A stretch of 64,000 nt of DNA from Sycon ciliatum (lineage: Eukaryota; Porifera; Calcarea; Leucosolenida; Sycettidae). The notes under the pieces were generated by a model. The model was not told where the DNA came from, ran no database searches, and saw only the letters and a program-made list of their open reading frames with translations. The stretch lies in the NCBI RefSeq assembly GCF_964019385.1, contig NC_088653.1, forward strand, positions 16,248,598 to 16,312,597, written 5' to 3'. The first letter of the stretch is position 1. Every line of letters starts with the position of its first letter. Made by a program: the position numbers and the translations under genes. Shown here piece by piece: positions 10,838 through 20,993 of the stretch.

Positions 10838-11369
10838 GGCTGTGTTTACACGACAACGCTGGGGGCGAAAACGCAACGAAATCCTTTCGGATCCATGGTT
10901 CATTTACACGGTACGCGGAGCAAAACGTAAAGTTGTACACCAAAACGGAAGAAAACCAAAACGCTGGCCAAGGTGGAAGAATTTGAAAACGGAAATGTTC
11001 TGCCGGATAAATTTGGTGTGTAAACAGTCGAAACGGTGTGCTGGCCTCGTTTTCCGTCACGTTTGTTTCGTTTTCGGCCGTTTACACGGATCCAACAATC
11101 CAAAAAAATGTTTTTACAATATTCGTCATGTGACGTGTGTTGTCGTGTGCCTGTTTTCAACCATTACTTGAGTTCGATCGGTGCTTCCACGGCAACACTT
11201 GGCACATGGCGAACTTTGGCGGATCCTATGCTCTCGTGAAGACACTTGAAAACGATACAAACAGAGACCACCTCGGATCGGCTTTGATCGTGTAAACGTA
11301 CGGAAACGAAAAAAGAAATGCGGGGCTGAAAACGGAAAACTGGTCGTGTGTTGTCGTGTAAACGCAGCC
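10838..11369. mobile_element. GTTTACAC-rich MITE, uninterrupted copy
   Basis: A 532-bp element with GGCTG(T/C)GTTTACACG termini and TTA on each side (10835-10837, 11370-11372). It is the intact homologue of the split copy at 4300-7278 and proves the empty site of the concatemer. Confidence 0.85.
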
Positions 11370-11924
11370 TTAGTTGAAAAGTAGTTCGAAATATTGCATG
11401 CAAGATTACGGATTTGTGAAGATTCGTTTCACGAGTTCAACGAGCTGGCACTGGCAGCTAGCTGGCCAGCAGCACATCAGCTGTGTCAGGCACTCCAGCT
11501 AGCTATGGGGTGCGAACATCTTCTGAATGCGAAGAATGTCAGTTCTCTGCAAACATAGCAAATAGGATTGCGCGCGATCACGGAACGTTTGCTTAACTAT
11601 TCTGTCCTCGCATGGCTTGAATCGCACCAATCTGCAACGGTTGATTTGCGTTCATGTATCAAAAACTCAAAATACGTGACTGTACATGTAGCACTAGGAC
11701 CATGTACGATTGTAACTGCCTGCCATTCATTTGGAACTTCATTGCCATAAAGTTATTATGGAACGCAAATCAATTGTGAATCATAATGTGGCATCAAAAT
11801 ACAACCTGATAATATACTAATTTAAATCATGATTTTATGTGAGAAAAGCGCAAAAAATTAATGTGGCTGCTAAAGGGCACCCGTTAACCCGCCCGTTGAG
11901 AAAATTACCCGTTCCTTAGTTAAA

Positions 11925-12103
11925 GGTTTTTTTTTATTTTTTTTTATTGGGAACACAGCCCTACAAAGAGACATGTGGAGACAAACACAAGACAAGACAC
12001 AGGGGATGTAGGGACGACGTGCCGATGTACAGGGAGCAACTCGACCGACCAGGGGTCTCGGCGTTAGCGTTGCAACCTGGCATCGAAAAAAAAGGGGGGG
12101 TTG
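11925..12103 (-). mobile_element. Small poly(A)-tailed retro-insertion
   Basis: It is absent from the left arm. On the minus strand it starts near ATGCAACCCCCC, contains CGATGCCAGGTTGCAACGC, and ends in CCCAATAAAAAAAATAAAAA, so it has a polyadenylation signal and an A tail. It looks like a truncated processed transcript or SINE. I do not recognise the source. Confidence 0.55.
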
Positions 12104-12698
12104 CATGGTACACCCGTTTGACCCCTACCGGCGGTTACAACGTAATTCGTTAGTACATCTACTTCGTTATAACAACCCTTGGCCCAGGTCCCTGGACTGG
12201 AATAATGACATCATGAGTAGGGGAAGTGTGGACGTGGTACACAGCGTCGATGGAATGACGCAAGTCTGACCCAAACAATGACGTACATCACGGAATACGC
12301 CGCCCCACAACCCCAGCCCAGTTGCGCACGCTGGGGTTAATGTACTCTTGATTTTAGGGGTAGTTCAGGAGCGTGACAGACGAACTATTCTATCACTTCC
12401 TGGGACTATTATTGGAATGCCACAACTTTCAGGGCTAATCTGTTGGTCTTCATGAAAAACTGGTATTGTGAACTTGGTACAGCTTCTTTCAAGGAGAAAT
12501 CATTAAAAAGAAGTCTCGAAAAAGAAATTAGGACCGAAAGTCGCCCTGTCAAATGTTCTCAGGACGAGGTCTTGTGACAGGGGCTACGTCTTCAGCAATG
12601 CACAGTATGCCACCAGCACTACCACTACATATACCATTGTCTTCTAGTGACATTCTGTTATGCATGTACATCACAAGAAGGTTGGAAAGATTATAATT

Positions 12699-13398
12699 AT
12701 TCCCGTAGCTATGCAGAAGACGTTACTTCAGTAACGTCTGGCGCTAGCCAGTGTCCACACAGCTTTAATTATTTTGGTATTTGTGTGTCTGTTTGTTTGT
12801 TTTTTTGTGTCACGCCTGGCGCTATCCGTATCTGACGGCAAAAAAGCATAGGATGTTATAAATTTTTCAATTCTCCTATTTTTTTTTTCAGGCATATCCT
12901 GGGATTCGAACCCGCACTATCGCCCTACATGCATTCCCCCATACACTTCGCATTCATACCCATTCTTCCAAATTGCTTCACGTTATTATCTTGCGTTTGA
13001 AAGCCCTTTTTGAATATTGCGGGCAGCTGTTACCTGTATGTGGCCAGCTGTGTTTGATGGTACGGTACGGTACGGGAGACGGTGTCGTATTACCCTCGAT
13101 CGTACCTGTCCCGTACCTATCCCCTACCGTACCGTGCCATCAAAGACGGTTGGCCACAATGCATATTCAAATAGGGCTTTCAAATGCAAGATCACAATGT
13201 GAAACAACTTGGAAGAATTAGTATGTATGCGAAGTGTATCGGGGGATGCATGCAGGGCGCGATAGTGCGGGTTCGAATCCCAGGTTATGTCTTAAAAAAA
13301 GGATTTTTTAAAGAATTTATAACATCTCTATGCTTTTTTTTGTCTAGGTCATCAAGGCAAAAAAGCATAGCGTAGGGCCCTGAGCTTCCAAGCTCTCT
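12699..13398 (+). mobile_element. Repeat A insertion with TTCC duplication
   Basis: It begins CGTAGCTATGCAGAAGACG and ends AGCTTCCAAGCTCTCTCG. TTCC flanks it on both sides, and the left arm near 2735-2745 shows the uninterrupted sequence. A perfect B box GGTTCGAATCC lies at 13270-13280. A palindromic GACGTTACTTCAGTAACGTC is near 12719-12738. This copy gives the full length (about 700 bp) of the family at 1-780. Confidence 0.75.
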
Positions 13399-13489
13399 CG
13401 TTCCAGTTTCAGCCCAGATATAACACACACGCGCACGCACGCATTCACGCACATACACACACACAATACAATACAATATTATAGCAATA
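13399..13489. repeat. CA/CG-rich simple repeat, continuation of arm homology
   Basis: The reverse complement of 2660-2750, ending in an ACACACAATACAATACAATA run. No gene. Confidence 0.7.
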
Positions 13490-13920
13490 AAAACTGCTTA
13501 ATGGCAGTTTTCTAAAAAAAGTTATTGTGTTCTAGTCCATGGACCCCGTCTAAAAAGTAAGAAATTAACGAAATGTGATAGCTGAAAATTAAAATTTCAC
13601 ACAAAACCTCACAATAATCACAACACTTGAAATGCTGCTTTCAACCAGGGAGTAGTACAATACTACTCCCTGCTTTCAACACTAAACTTGTACTGCACCA
13701 ACAATTGGCAACATGCATGCATAGGAAAGAGGATCGCGAGGGGAAAAGGTCTTCTGCATGTAGCTTTTCATTCTGTGTGTGATTATTGTGAGGTTTTGTG
13801 TGAAATTTTAATTTTCAGCTATCACATTTCGTTAATTTCTTACTTTTTAGACGGGGTCCATGGACTAGAACACAATAACTTTTTTTAGAAAACTGCCATT
13901 AAGCAGTTTTTATTGCTATA
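13490..13920. mobile_element. Foldback MITE with about 135-bp terminal inverted repeats
   Basis: Arms at 13490-13621 and 13780-13920 are near-perfect complements. They start TATAGCAATAAAAACTGCTT and include GTTCTAGTCCATGGACCCCG. A single arm recurs at 44460-44603. The centre contains a small TAGTACAATACTA palindrome. Non-coding. Confidence 0.9.
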
Positions 13921-14795
13921 ATTTCTTTTGTTTTTTCTGTCACCAATCAATGGAATGCCCTATATCAATATGTAAATGATGGCCTTCACATCATATCAAT
14001 ACCATATTATACGCATTGATGTGCAAGCCTTTTCTTGCAGAAAATGGCACTAGCATAATGCATGTTCTTCTGCGGGGAAACATGTGAGCAGTGGTGGTGA
14101 TACTTTTTTATACGGAGGTCATTCTGTGCATGTTGCTGTTGCAGAATTTCATGACTCTGTAATAAAATTGTCTTGCCTTTCAGATATTTCAGATTACTCC
14201 ACCCTCAATCAGATTTATTTGAGAAATGTAGCCATGCGGCAGGTGCGTGTCGCAGATGTTTTTGTTGATTCTGTGTTTATAATGGTTTATAGTCATGGGT
14301 TATCGTGATAAGGTCATCCAGCATCATATTGAAACTGAAATCGTAATCCTGTTGATGTCGAAACAACTTTTGGAAGTAGTTCAATGACTTCAAACTGTTA
14401 GTCCACGATTGTCTAAAACAACACAGCAGGAACAATAAACATGTATTAAAATGTAAACGAATACATTGCCGAGTCCAAAACCTCGTTTCAACAACTACAC
14501 TGATCCTGAGGAGAAAAGGGGCAAGGCTATGGTTGGAGGTACTGAGAGATAAACAAGGCACTCCGCAATAATAAAATCTTACACATCTTTTGGTGAGTAT
14601 GAATGATATCCAGTCGAACCTCTTTAGGACGAACACCAAGGGACCGATGGTATTTATTCTGTGAGCTTAACCTATTTTATAACCAGAGAATACAATTATA
14701 TCTCCAATAGACATACGAATAGATTTCTTCTACAGCGAAAGATTCTAAGCCACACCGACTCATTGACTCGTCTCGTATGAAACAATTGAGTCACA
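13921..14795. other. Unassigned stretch
   Basis: AT-rich sequence with short ORFs only. I see no RNA gene, conserved domain or repeat with a second copy here. Confidence 0.5.
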
Positions 14796-15063
14796 AGAGA
14801 GATTCTGCAAAACGAAAATGCGTACAAACTTTCGTTCTACATCATGAAGTGCGAAACTTCGCACCTTTGGACGCGAAACTTGCAGGGAACGCGAAATGAA
14901 CTGTCGTAGGAAATTTCGTGAGATCGGGTTATGGCGTAAGTGCAATTGGCCCGCGCAAACTACGAAAATGTGCAGAACGCAAAGTTCGTGCAAAAATTCG
15001 CACACACTTTCGCAAGGACTGTCGCGAAACTTCGTTCGAATTTTCGTTTTGCAGAACCTCTCT
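14796..15063. mobile_element. MITE with AGAGAG(A/G)TTCTGCAAAACG termini
   Basis: Terminal inverted repeats of about 24 bp differ at one position. The interior is rich in TTCG/CGAA words such as GCGAAACTTCG. The end sequence AGAGAGGTTCYGCA is shared with the element at 52137-52484, so the two probably used the same transposase. Confidence 0.8.
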
Positions 15064-15600
15064 ACTGTACCTTTCTTTAGCAACATGACGGCAACTGAAA
15101 CAGCAACAGAGAAAGTACGATACATGTACTCCACATTTTTACAGGTACTACAAACAGATTGCAGGTCGTAATTCTTGCTTTGGCGGCACGAAACTTTATT
15201 TGAGGCAGTGCAATCTCGGCGGTACTCACAAATCAAACAGCCCAGACTTGAGTAAACAAATCCAATCATACATGTACGAGTTTTTCACGAGACGCGACTG
15301 CACCCATTGGCTTGTTTCGTATGAAACAAACAAGTTACTGAACCTCTCCACAATAGAGATTCCCCTGATATGCGAATTTATTTTGCAAGCTCGGTCAATT
15401 GGTACTTGAACCTTTCCCTCCAGATTGGGAACTGCCAACGATAGTATGCCACTGACCAGTGCCTTACTTGTAACGTACCAATGTACAATGAATATGAGTA
15501 TTTCGACAACACATCTAACATAAGCCTTACCGTCAAGAAGTTGAACTCGCGTTCTTCGCACACTGTAGACAAGGGCAAAGAGATAAAATGGATCTAAATC
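15064..15600. other. Unassigned stretch
   Basis: No confident gene. The GTTTCGTATGAAAC palindrome near 15314 resembles the CGTATGAAAC near 14774, hinting at a larger repeat around the MITE. Confidence 0.4.
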
Positions 15601-15603
15601 CGA

Positions 15604-15915
15604 ATAAAATCAGCACACGTTTCCGAAAATGAAAGGTGAACATAAGCAAATGAATCGAAGGAAACCGGTCAACTTAGAGATCACCTGTCATCGAGTATTC
15701 CGTAAAAGGAGGCCTCGCAGCTCGGCAGCAGAAAAGCAAAATTTAGAAAAGAGATCCTGTCAACTTTTCCATTATTTATTGCATTCCGCCCCAAAATCAA
15801 CACACTTTTCCTGAATGAAAGAGTCAACACAAGCAAATGAATCAAAGGCAACTGGTCAACTCACCTGTGGCTGTCATTGAGTAATATTCCGCGAAAGGAG
15901 GTCTCAGCAGCGCCG
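15604..15915 (+). repeat. Two diverged direct repeats
   Basis: Positions 15604-15720 and 15797-15915 share AGCAAATGAATC, a GGTCAAC block, a CACCTGT block and AAAGGAGG. The offset is about 193 bp. Confidence 0.65.
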
Positions 15916-16094
15916 AAACGAAATAAGCCAGGCCATGAGACGAAATATCCGAAACAGCTCATGCAAGAAGCAGTTCCAAAGAAGGAAGTATTCCTCGCGC
16001 ATGCACATCCGAACACGGATCCGCGGACTGAACACAATAATGTCTGCCGTGCACGTGCACAGCACACGGCTACCACCCGCTGGTAGATCTAATA

Positions 16095-16165
16095 CCGAGC
16101 ACCTTACGTAGAGACTTACGTAGCCTAAGTGAAATACCGAGCACCTTACGTAGAAACTTACGTAG
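16095..16165 (+). repeat. Short tandem repeat
   Basis: Two copies of ACCGAGCACCTTACGTAGA followed by ACTTACGTAGC. Confidence 0.8.
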
Positions 16166-16362
16166 CATAGCGATGTCGTTTTTTCTGCCATGTGAACACA
16201 ATAATAGAAAAGCTGACAGGATCGCTTTTCTAAACCAGGGTTCTAGCCAAAGGCGCAGCGCTCCCCTACTGTGTTTGCGCGCCCCCTGTGAAAAATTGCC
16301 GCCCCCCTACTCATTTTCCGATCTTCGTGTTTTTCATGCGTAGATTTATTTCTTATATATTT

Positions 16363-18588
16363 GATGGACCCAGCAGCAGGCCTGTCCCTATAACGGGTCG
16401 GTTTGGGTGTTCTCCCTATAGCGGGTCGGTTTGAGTCGCATATATGGACAGCTCAGAGTGCAGTGCAAGAGGTGCATATCGTATGCCTCATAGACACAAA
16501 AATATAATAGCTAGCTCAGAGTACACAGCGTCATGTACACTCTGTGCTTCAAATAAGCAAAAAAGCAGATGTAGAAGGTCAACTAAATAAAGGAGACCTG
16601 AAGATCAGAGGATCAACTAAAGGTTATGGTTACGCAATGCATATCAGAATATTCCCGTAATCTAAGCAATAAAATGCCGTTGCGCTGCACGTGCAGTGCA
16701 GAATCTACACATGTACAGAGTAAACACGCATGCGTGTATTTAGGAAGGAGATCAAACACCTACTGTTTCGAAACAAGGAGTTACTTCGTTTGGTTTCTGG
16801 AAGTCGTGGAAGTTGACCGTCCTTCTCGGTCTCGTGCCTCGATGGATGCCTGGGTTGGTGCGTTCCTGACATGACTACCAGCAAAGGAGCCGACTGGCGA
16901 GTCGTCGGTGTCGACAATGTCGTACAAGCGGAAGAAATTCTCTCGACGCAAAGCAGCTACGCTCCCCCTATGCCACTGCGTCATCAGTGCCGCTGTGCCG
17001 GCTGCTCCGCCTAGGTTTACAGCTTTCTTGTAGTATACAACGTCTCCTACAGCATGCTCAGATGGAAATTCCTCTGGCGTCCATGCGAGCTCGAGCGGGT
17101 ATGCTGCTCCTGTCTCTGGTGCTGTCGGCTGTGGCTCCTGCTGGCCTAAAGGAACGTCCTCATCGTCGACCTCATCATCGTCATTTGCTTCATCGGCCAA
17201 GTTCAGGTTTCCCTGACACTGGAGAAAGTCCTTCTCGTCTGTGGTCAGATTACAGCGCTCCTGCTCGCGAAACAAGGAAAAGTTTGGCCTCTGGAAATAC
17301 ATCTCGTACGGAGTTTTCCCGTGTAGGCTTCTGTGGACGCGGTTGTTGTAGCTGTAGTAAAACAGCGGCAGACGATCAGGCCAATTTTTATCTTCCAGGA
17401 GGTCACGTCTTAGGAATTGCGCCAGTGTCTGGTTGAAGCGCTCTACCCGGCCTTGACTTTGTGGGTGATACGGTCGGCCGTTGATCTTCTGTGCCCACAT
17501 CTCGTCCATGAGTGCCGACAAATCACCATTGTTGAATTCTTTCCCGTTGTCTGTTTGGAGAATTCTTGGAGGTCCGTACAAGTACATCGCAGAAAGGATC
17601 ACGCGGCACACTTCCTTCGCAGTTTTGGCTCTGATGGCACCACCCATCGCGAATCGGCTGTGAAAGTCCACAATATTACAGACGTATTGGAAGCCTCGAC
17701 TCGCTGGGAGCTTTTTCAAGTCCATTTGCCAGCGACTGTTCGGGTAAGTGGCCTTTATTGTTCTTCGTACCAACGTTGTCTTGGGCAAAGGATTCTGTCG
17801 GGCAAAGTGCTCACATTCGAGTGTTTGGCGCAGCAGTTGCAGGACTGTCTCTCGGATGATAGGATAATACGAACACCGTAAGGATTCGTATATCGTCTCG
17901 GGTCCCCGATGATCAATACTATGTTCTTCTGCAATCTTGCTGATCAATTCCTCCCTTGAGATGCATTTCCTGTGCGCAACGTTTAGCTCGTTTGACTTGT
18001 AATAGAGTGCGCCATCCTCGTAGAAGAATCTCTCAATAATTTTCTTGACACGTTGTTCATTAAGACTTCCATAGTTTCCATCTTCTACCAGCTGTTTCAT
18101 TAGCCTCGCTGCTCCCCATGCTTTGTTCAGAGCTCTTGCCTTGCAAACTAGTATACACTCATCTAGGCCTGCCCAAAACGTTTCTGCATTTCGATCTTTT
18201 GTCTTTGATTTTACCCTGCTCGTTTTCCCTACTGCAATTCCACTGCCCTCCGCCTCCATCATGCTCTCCCCCTATTCTTCCATATCCATCTTCGCTTCAG
18301 TATAATACATTAATAGTAATAGTAGTCTTGGTATAACCCATCCCTCATCTCTTTCACAAGATCAATAGTTCCTTCCGTTGCCTGTTTTCGTGTGAGTGCG
18401 AAATTGAGTCCCGGGGTCATGGAGTCAATGAGGATTTCCTGCTTCTTCCATTTCCGTTATACAAGGTCATGGACCCCTTGCACTCAGAGGACCCAGTCAA
18501 GACGTCATGTGTGCACTTGCATTACTTCCTTTTTTGGTCAAACCCGCCCTGCTATAGGGAGCCGACCCGACCTGTTATAGGGACCCAC
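16363..18588 (-). mobile_element. Integrase-type DNA transposon, complete with TIRs
   Basis: It is flanked by ATATTT at 16357-16362 and 18589-18594. Both ends carry two tandem copies, in inverted orientation, of a TCCCTATAACGGGTCGG-like word (16384-16436 and 18540-18585). The inverted paralogue at 1560-1600 shows the empty site inside a SINE tail. The interior holds one uninterrupted 493-codon integrase gene. With GINGER/KRBA2-like integrases known to form TIR-bearing DNA transposons, this is a plausible complete element of 2226 bp. Confidence 0.85.
16781..18262 (-). CDS. DDE integrase-like transposase (GINGER/KRBA2-like)
   Basis: A 493-residue single-exon protein. Residues near 110-155 form a retroviral-type zinc-binding region (HSIDHRG, later LECEHF), though the second CxxC cysteine looks lost. 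The rve core follows: first Asp in RWQMDLKKLP, second in LQTDNGKEFNN, Glu in HPQSQGRVERFNQ. There are 35 residues between the second Asp and the Glu (DD35E). The C-terminal region has an acidic stretch (NDDDEVDDED) and a chromo/SH3-like YDIVDTDDSPVGSF segment. Gag, protease and RT are absent, and TIRs surround it, so it acts as a cut-and-paste transposase rather than an LTR-element integrase. No stop or frameshift is seen. The first Met is used; an upstream start is not excluded. Confidence 0.85.
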   Translation of the reverse strand: MMEAEGSGIAVGKTSRVKSKTKDRNAETFWAGLDECILVCKARALNKAWGAARLMKQLVEDGNYGSLNEQRVKKIIERFFYEDGALYYKSNELNVAHRKCISREELISKIAEEHSIDHRGPETIYESLRCSYYPIIRETVLQLLRQTLECEHFARQNPLPKTTLVRRTIKATYPNSRWQMDLKKLPASRGFQYVCNIVDFHSRFAMGGAIRAKTAKEVCRVILSAMYLYGPPRILQTDNGKEFNNGDLSALMDEMWAQKINGRPYHPQSQGRVERFNQTLAQFLRRDLLEDKNWPDRLPLFYYSYNNRVHRSLHGKTPYEMYFQRPNFSLFREQERCNLTTDEKDFLQCQGNLNLADEANDDDEVDDEDVPLGQQEPQPTAPETGAAYPLELAWTPEEFPSEHAVGDVVYYKKAVNLGGAAGTAALMTQWHRGSVAALRRENFFRLYDIVDTDDSPVGSFAGSHVRNAPTQASIEARDREGRSTSTTSRNQTK

Positions 18589-18589
18589 A

Positions 18590-18852
18590 TATTTATTCAA
18601 CATCTTATGGCTTCCAATGGCAGCCAAAAGGGAAGATGATGGTTCATAAAGGCACATTTGTCTGGGGTGAAGGCAGGGATTCGCCCCATACGTTGCATTT
18701 GGCGTGGCAAGACAATATTGTCTCGTTCGTAGCCACCCAGGAGAATGAAAGAAAAGTCAGGAGAAGTCTGAGAAAGAGAAGAAAAATGTGTGACCATAAT
18801 AGAACCCGTAACCTCTCGATTGGAAATCGCTGCACACACCACTGCACCATAT

Positions 18853-18855
<3 letters not shown>
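18590..18855 (-). mobile_element. SINE, second copy, head part
   Basis: The reverse complement of 1293-1570: the tRNA-like head is next to a (CA)n run and the AT-rich tail abuts the integrase-type transposon. Confidence 0.65.
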
Positions 18856-18893
<38 letters not shown>

Positions 18894-18903
18894 ACACACA
18901 CAC
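18856..18903. repeat. (CA)n microsatellite
   Basis: A CA run matching the TG run at 1209-1293 in the inverted duplicate. Confidence 0.95.
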
Positions 18904-19462
18904 AATGAAACTTACATTGGTAAACCGTTAGTACCCCTCGCTGCCCAGAGTGGCTCAAGGGTTAAACTCTCCTCTTCAGCACACAGGGAAATTCAATAAT
19001 AATCATGAAGAAGCAAACTAATTTACTTATCTACTAGCACTGACTTGATCAATCACTCTTCGAAGAGAAGTGAACGCAGTGAACATATGAATCACGCTAC
19101 TACACTCAACTTATACCGTATGTGTCTCGCTTTTCCGCAAGCTCCTGGTTTTGGGTATGCCACGCATGAAGTGAACAACATGCGTACTGTTGATGCGGAC
19201 AAGAGTATACGGGGCTGCGCAGGTATGCAGTGTGTATTCGTACTCCTGATGTGAAACTGTTTTGAACTACCCAGGTCGAAAATTCACAAAGCTGAAAACA
19301 ACCGGGCTAGCTTCGGAGGTATGGGGAAATATTTTAAATAAACGCCACTGACACCACGTGCAAACCCAGTGCAATCGTATCATTTGCATTTCCAAGGATA
19401 TTTGTTCCGTCGATTACGATAAACTTTGGACCCACACACGTACGCCTAGTTCACATTCGATG

Positions 19463-19770
19463 CTGTTTGCGTTATGCAGAGCTCACTGACTTGTCAGTTT
19501 GAGCACTCTGGCAAGGTACGTTCGGGCCTGATTGGAAATTTTTATTTCCATTGCTATCAGGTTCGGCCTCATTTCCTCTGTGCTGCGCTGACGAGTCCAC
19601 AAAGGACGAAACAGTTCTGTCCGCAGATTGAGTATTTCGCTCCTGCTCTTGTAGCAGTTGAGCACTCTTGCGTGGGGTAGTGCCTTTGCTGTTTGCGCTA
19701 TGCAGAGCTCACTGACTTGTCAGTTTGAGCACTCTGGCAAGGTACGTTCGGGCCTAATTGGAAATTTTTT
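19463..19770 (+). mobile_element. Hammerhead repeat, about 1.4 monomers
   Basis: GCTGTTTGCG(T/C)TATGCAGAG begins at 19463 and again at 19689, a period of about 226 bp. The unit is a diverged form of the 228-bp monomers at 27063-27746. The family hallmark TTGAGCACTCT occurs at about 19498 and in the next unit. A hammerhead lies at 19583-19626. Confidence 0.8.
19583..19626 (+). ncRNA. Type I hammerhead ribozyme
   Basis: Stem I is CTGCG with CGCAG. The core is CTGACGA and GAAA. Stem II is GTCC, loop ACAAA, GGAC. Stem III is a short CAG-TT-CTG, and GTC precedes the predicted cleavage after 19621. All conserved core positions (CUGANGA, GAAA, NUH) are present. Compared with the monomers at 27 kb, stem II is changed by a compensatory pair (GTCC/GGAC against GTTC/GAAC). 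Confidence 0.85.
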
Positions 19771-19879
19771 ATACTCAATGGTGCATATATTTATATAAAA
19801 AATTGGTGCCATCAGCCTCTTCATATTTGTGCAGCTGCACTGTTGAGCTTCCGATGTAAAAAAAAAACAAATAAAATAA

Positions 19880-20530
19880 ATGAGAGAGCTTGGAAGCTCA
19901 GGGCCCTATACTACGCTATGCTTTTTTGCCTTGATGACCTAAACCAAAAAAAGCATAGGGATGTTTTTTTCAGACATAACCTGGGATTCGAACCCGCACT
20001 ATCGCCCTGCAAGCATCCCCCAATACACTTCGCATACATACTAATTCTTCTAAGTTGCTTCACGTTATGATCTTGCATTTCAAAGCCCTATTTGAATATT
20101 GTAGCCAGCCGTCTTTGATGGTACGGTACGGGACAGGTACGGGCGAGGGTAATACGACACCGTCTACCGCCTTGATGAACTAGGCAAAAAAAGCATGAGG
20201 ATGTTATAAATTTTTCAATTCTCCTATTTTCCAAGGCATAACCTGGGATTCGAACCCGCACACATGCATTCCCCAATACACTTCGCATTCATACTCATTC
20301 TTCCAAGTTGCTTCACGTTATGATCTTGCATTTGAAAGCCCTATTTGAATATTGTGGCCAGCTGTTTGTGGTCAGCTTTGTTTGATGGTACGGTACGGTA
20401 CGGGACAGATACGGGATAGCGCCAGGCGTGACACAAACACACAAACAAATACCAAATTAAAGCTGCGTGGACCCTGGCTAGCGCCAGACGTTACTGAAGT
20501 AACGTCTTCTGCATAGCTACGGGAATAAAT
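19880..20530 (-). repeat. Repeat A copies, partial and nested
   Basis: It starts with GAGAGAGCTTGGAAGCTCA, contains two reverse B-box blocks (GGATTCGAACCC near 19985 and 20250), two GGTACGGTACGG motifs, and ends near CGTCTTCTGCATAGCTACG. These are reverse-orientation copies of the 12699-13398 element. Confidence 0.7.
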
Positions 20531-20687
20531 AAATATTCCCACACACCCCTCGTAAACTGTTCTTCCTGTCCAATGGCACCTACCGTGTTGTATGCTCTGT
20601 TGCTAGCGGAATGCAGTCGACTCCACTTATAACAAACTTGCATAATCATAGCGAACTCAGATGGTGAGCCAAGGAAAAAAAACTGCA

Positions 20688-20993
20688 ATATGGAAATTGT
20701 GGGCACGCGTTATGCGATCGAGTCCACCAACTAAGCCAAATTTTGCAACAGTCAGACGTGCACAATCTAGCACAAAACTGACAAGGAGTACTGAGACATT
20801 CCACTTTCCAATGTTGGAAGGCCGTTGGTTAGCGCTATCGAGCAGTGGTCAAGCTGACGGATACATGCTCGAATGTCTCAGTACTCCTTGTCAGTTTCGA
20901 GCTACAATTGTAGATTGTGCACGTCTGACTGTTCAAAATCTGGTTTAGTTAGTGCACTCAAACTTGTGCCCACAATTTCCATAATCAGTCCGT
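20688..20993. mobile_element. Foldback element, diverged member of the hairpin family
   Basis: Arms at 20688-20802 and 20867-20993 share GGAAATTGTGGGCAC, CAGTCAGACGTGCACAATC and ACAAGGAGTACTGAGACATTC. The CAAAACTGACA...GTACTGAGACATTC block links it to 5866-6742. Confidence 0.75.

Larger units (their letters stand above)
9286..12698 (-). repeat. Right arm of the long inverted repeat
   Basis: The reverse complement of 2740-8800 without the left-arm insertions. It retains the MITE without the concatemer (empty site near 11205-11220) and lacks the 3580 MITE. It has its own poly(A)-tailed insertion at 11925-12103. At its outer edge a repeat-A copy has inserted (12699-13398), after which homology to 2660-2740 resumes at 13399. 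Confidence 0.9.

Noticed and set aside
16987..17881. Plus-strand open frames opposite the integrase
   Set aside because: Antisense shadows of the 493-codon integrase gene.
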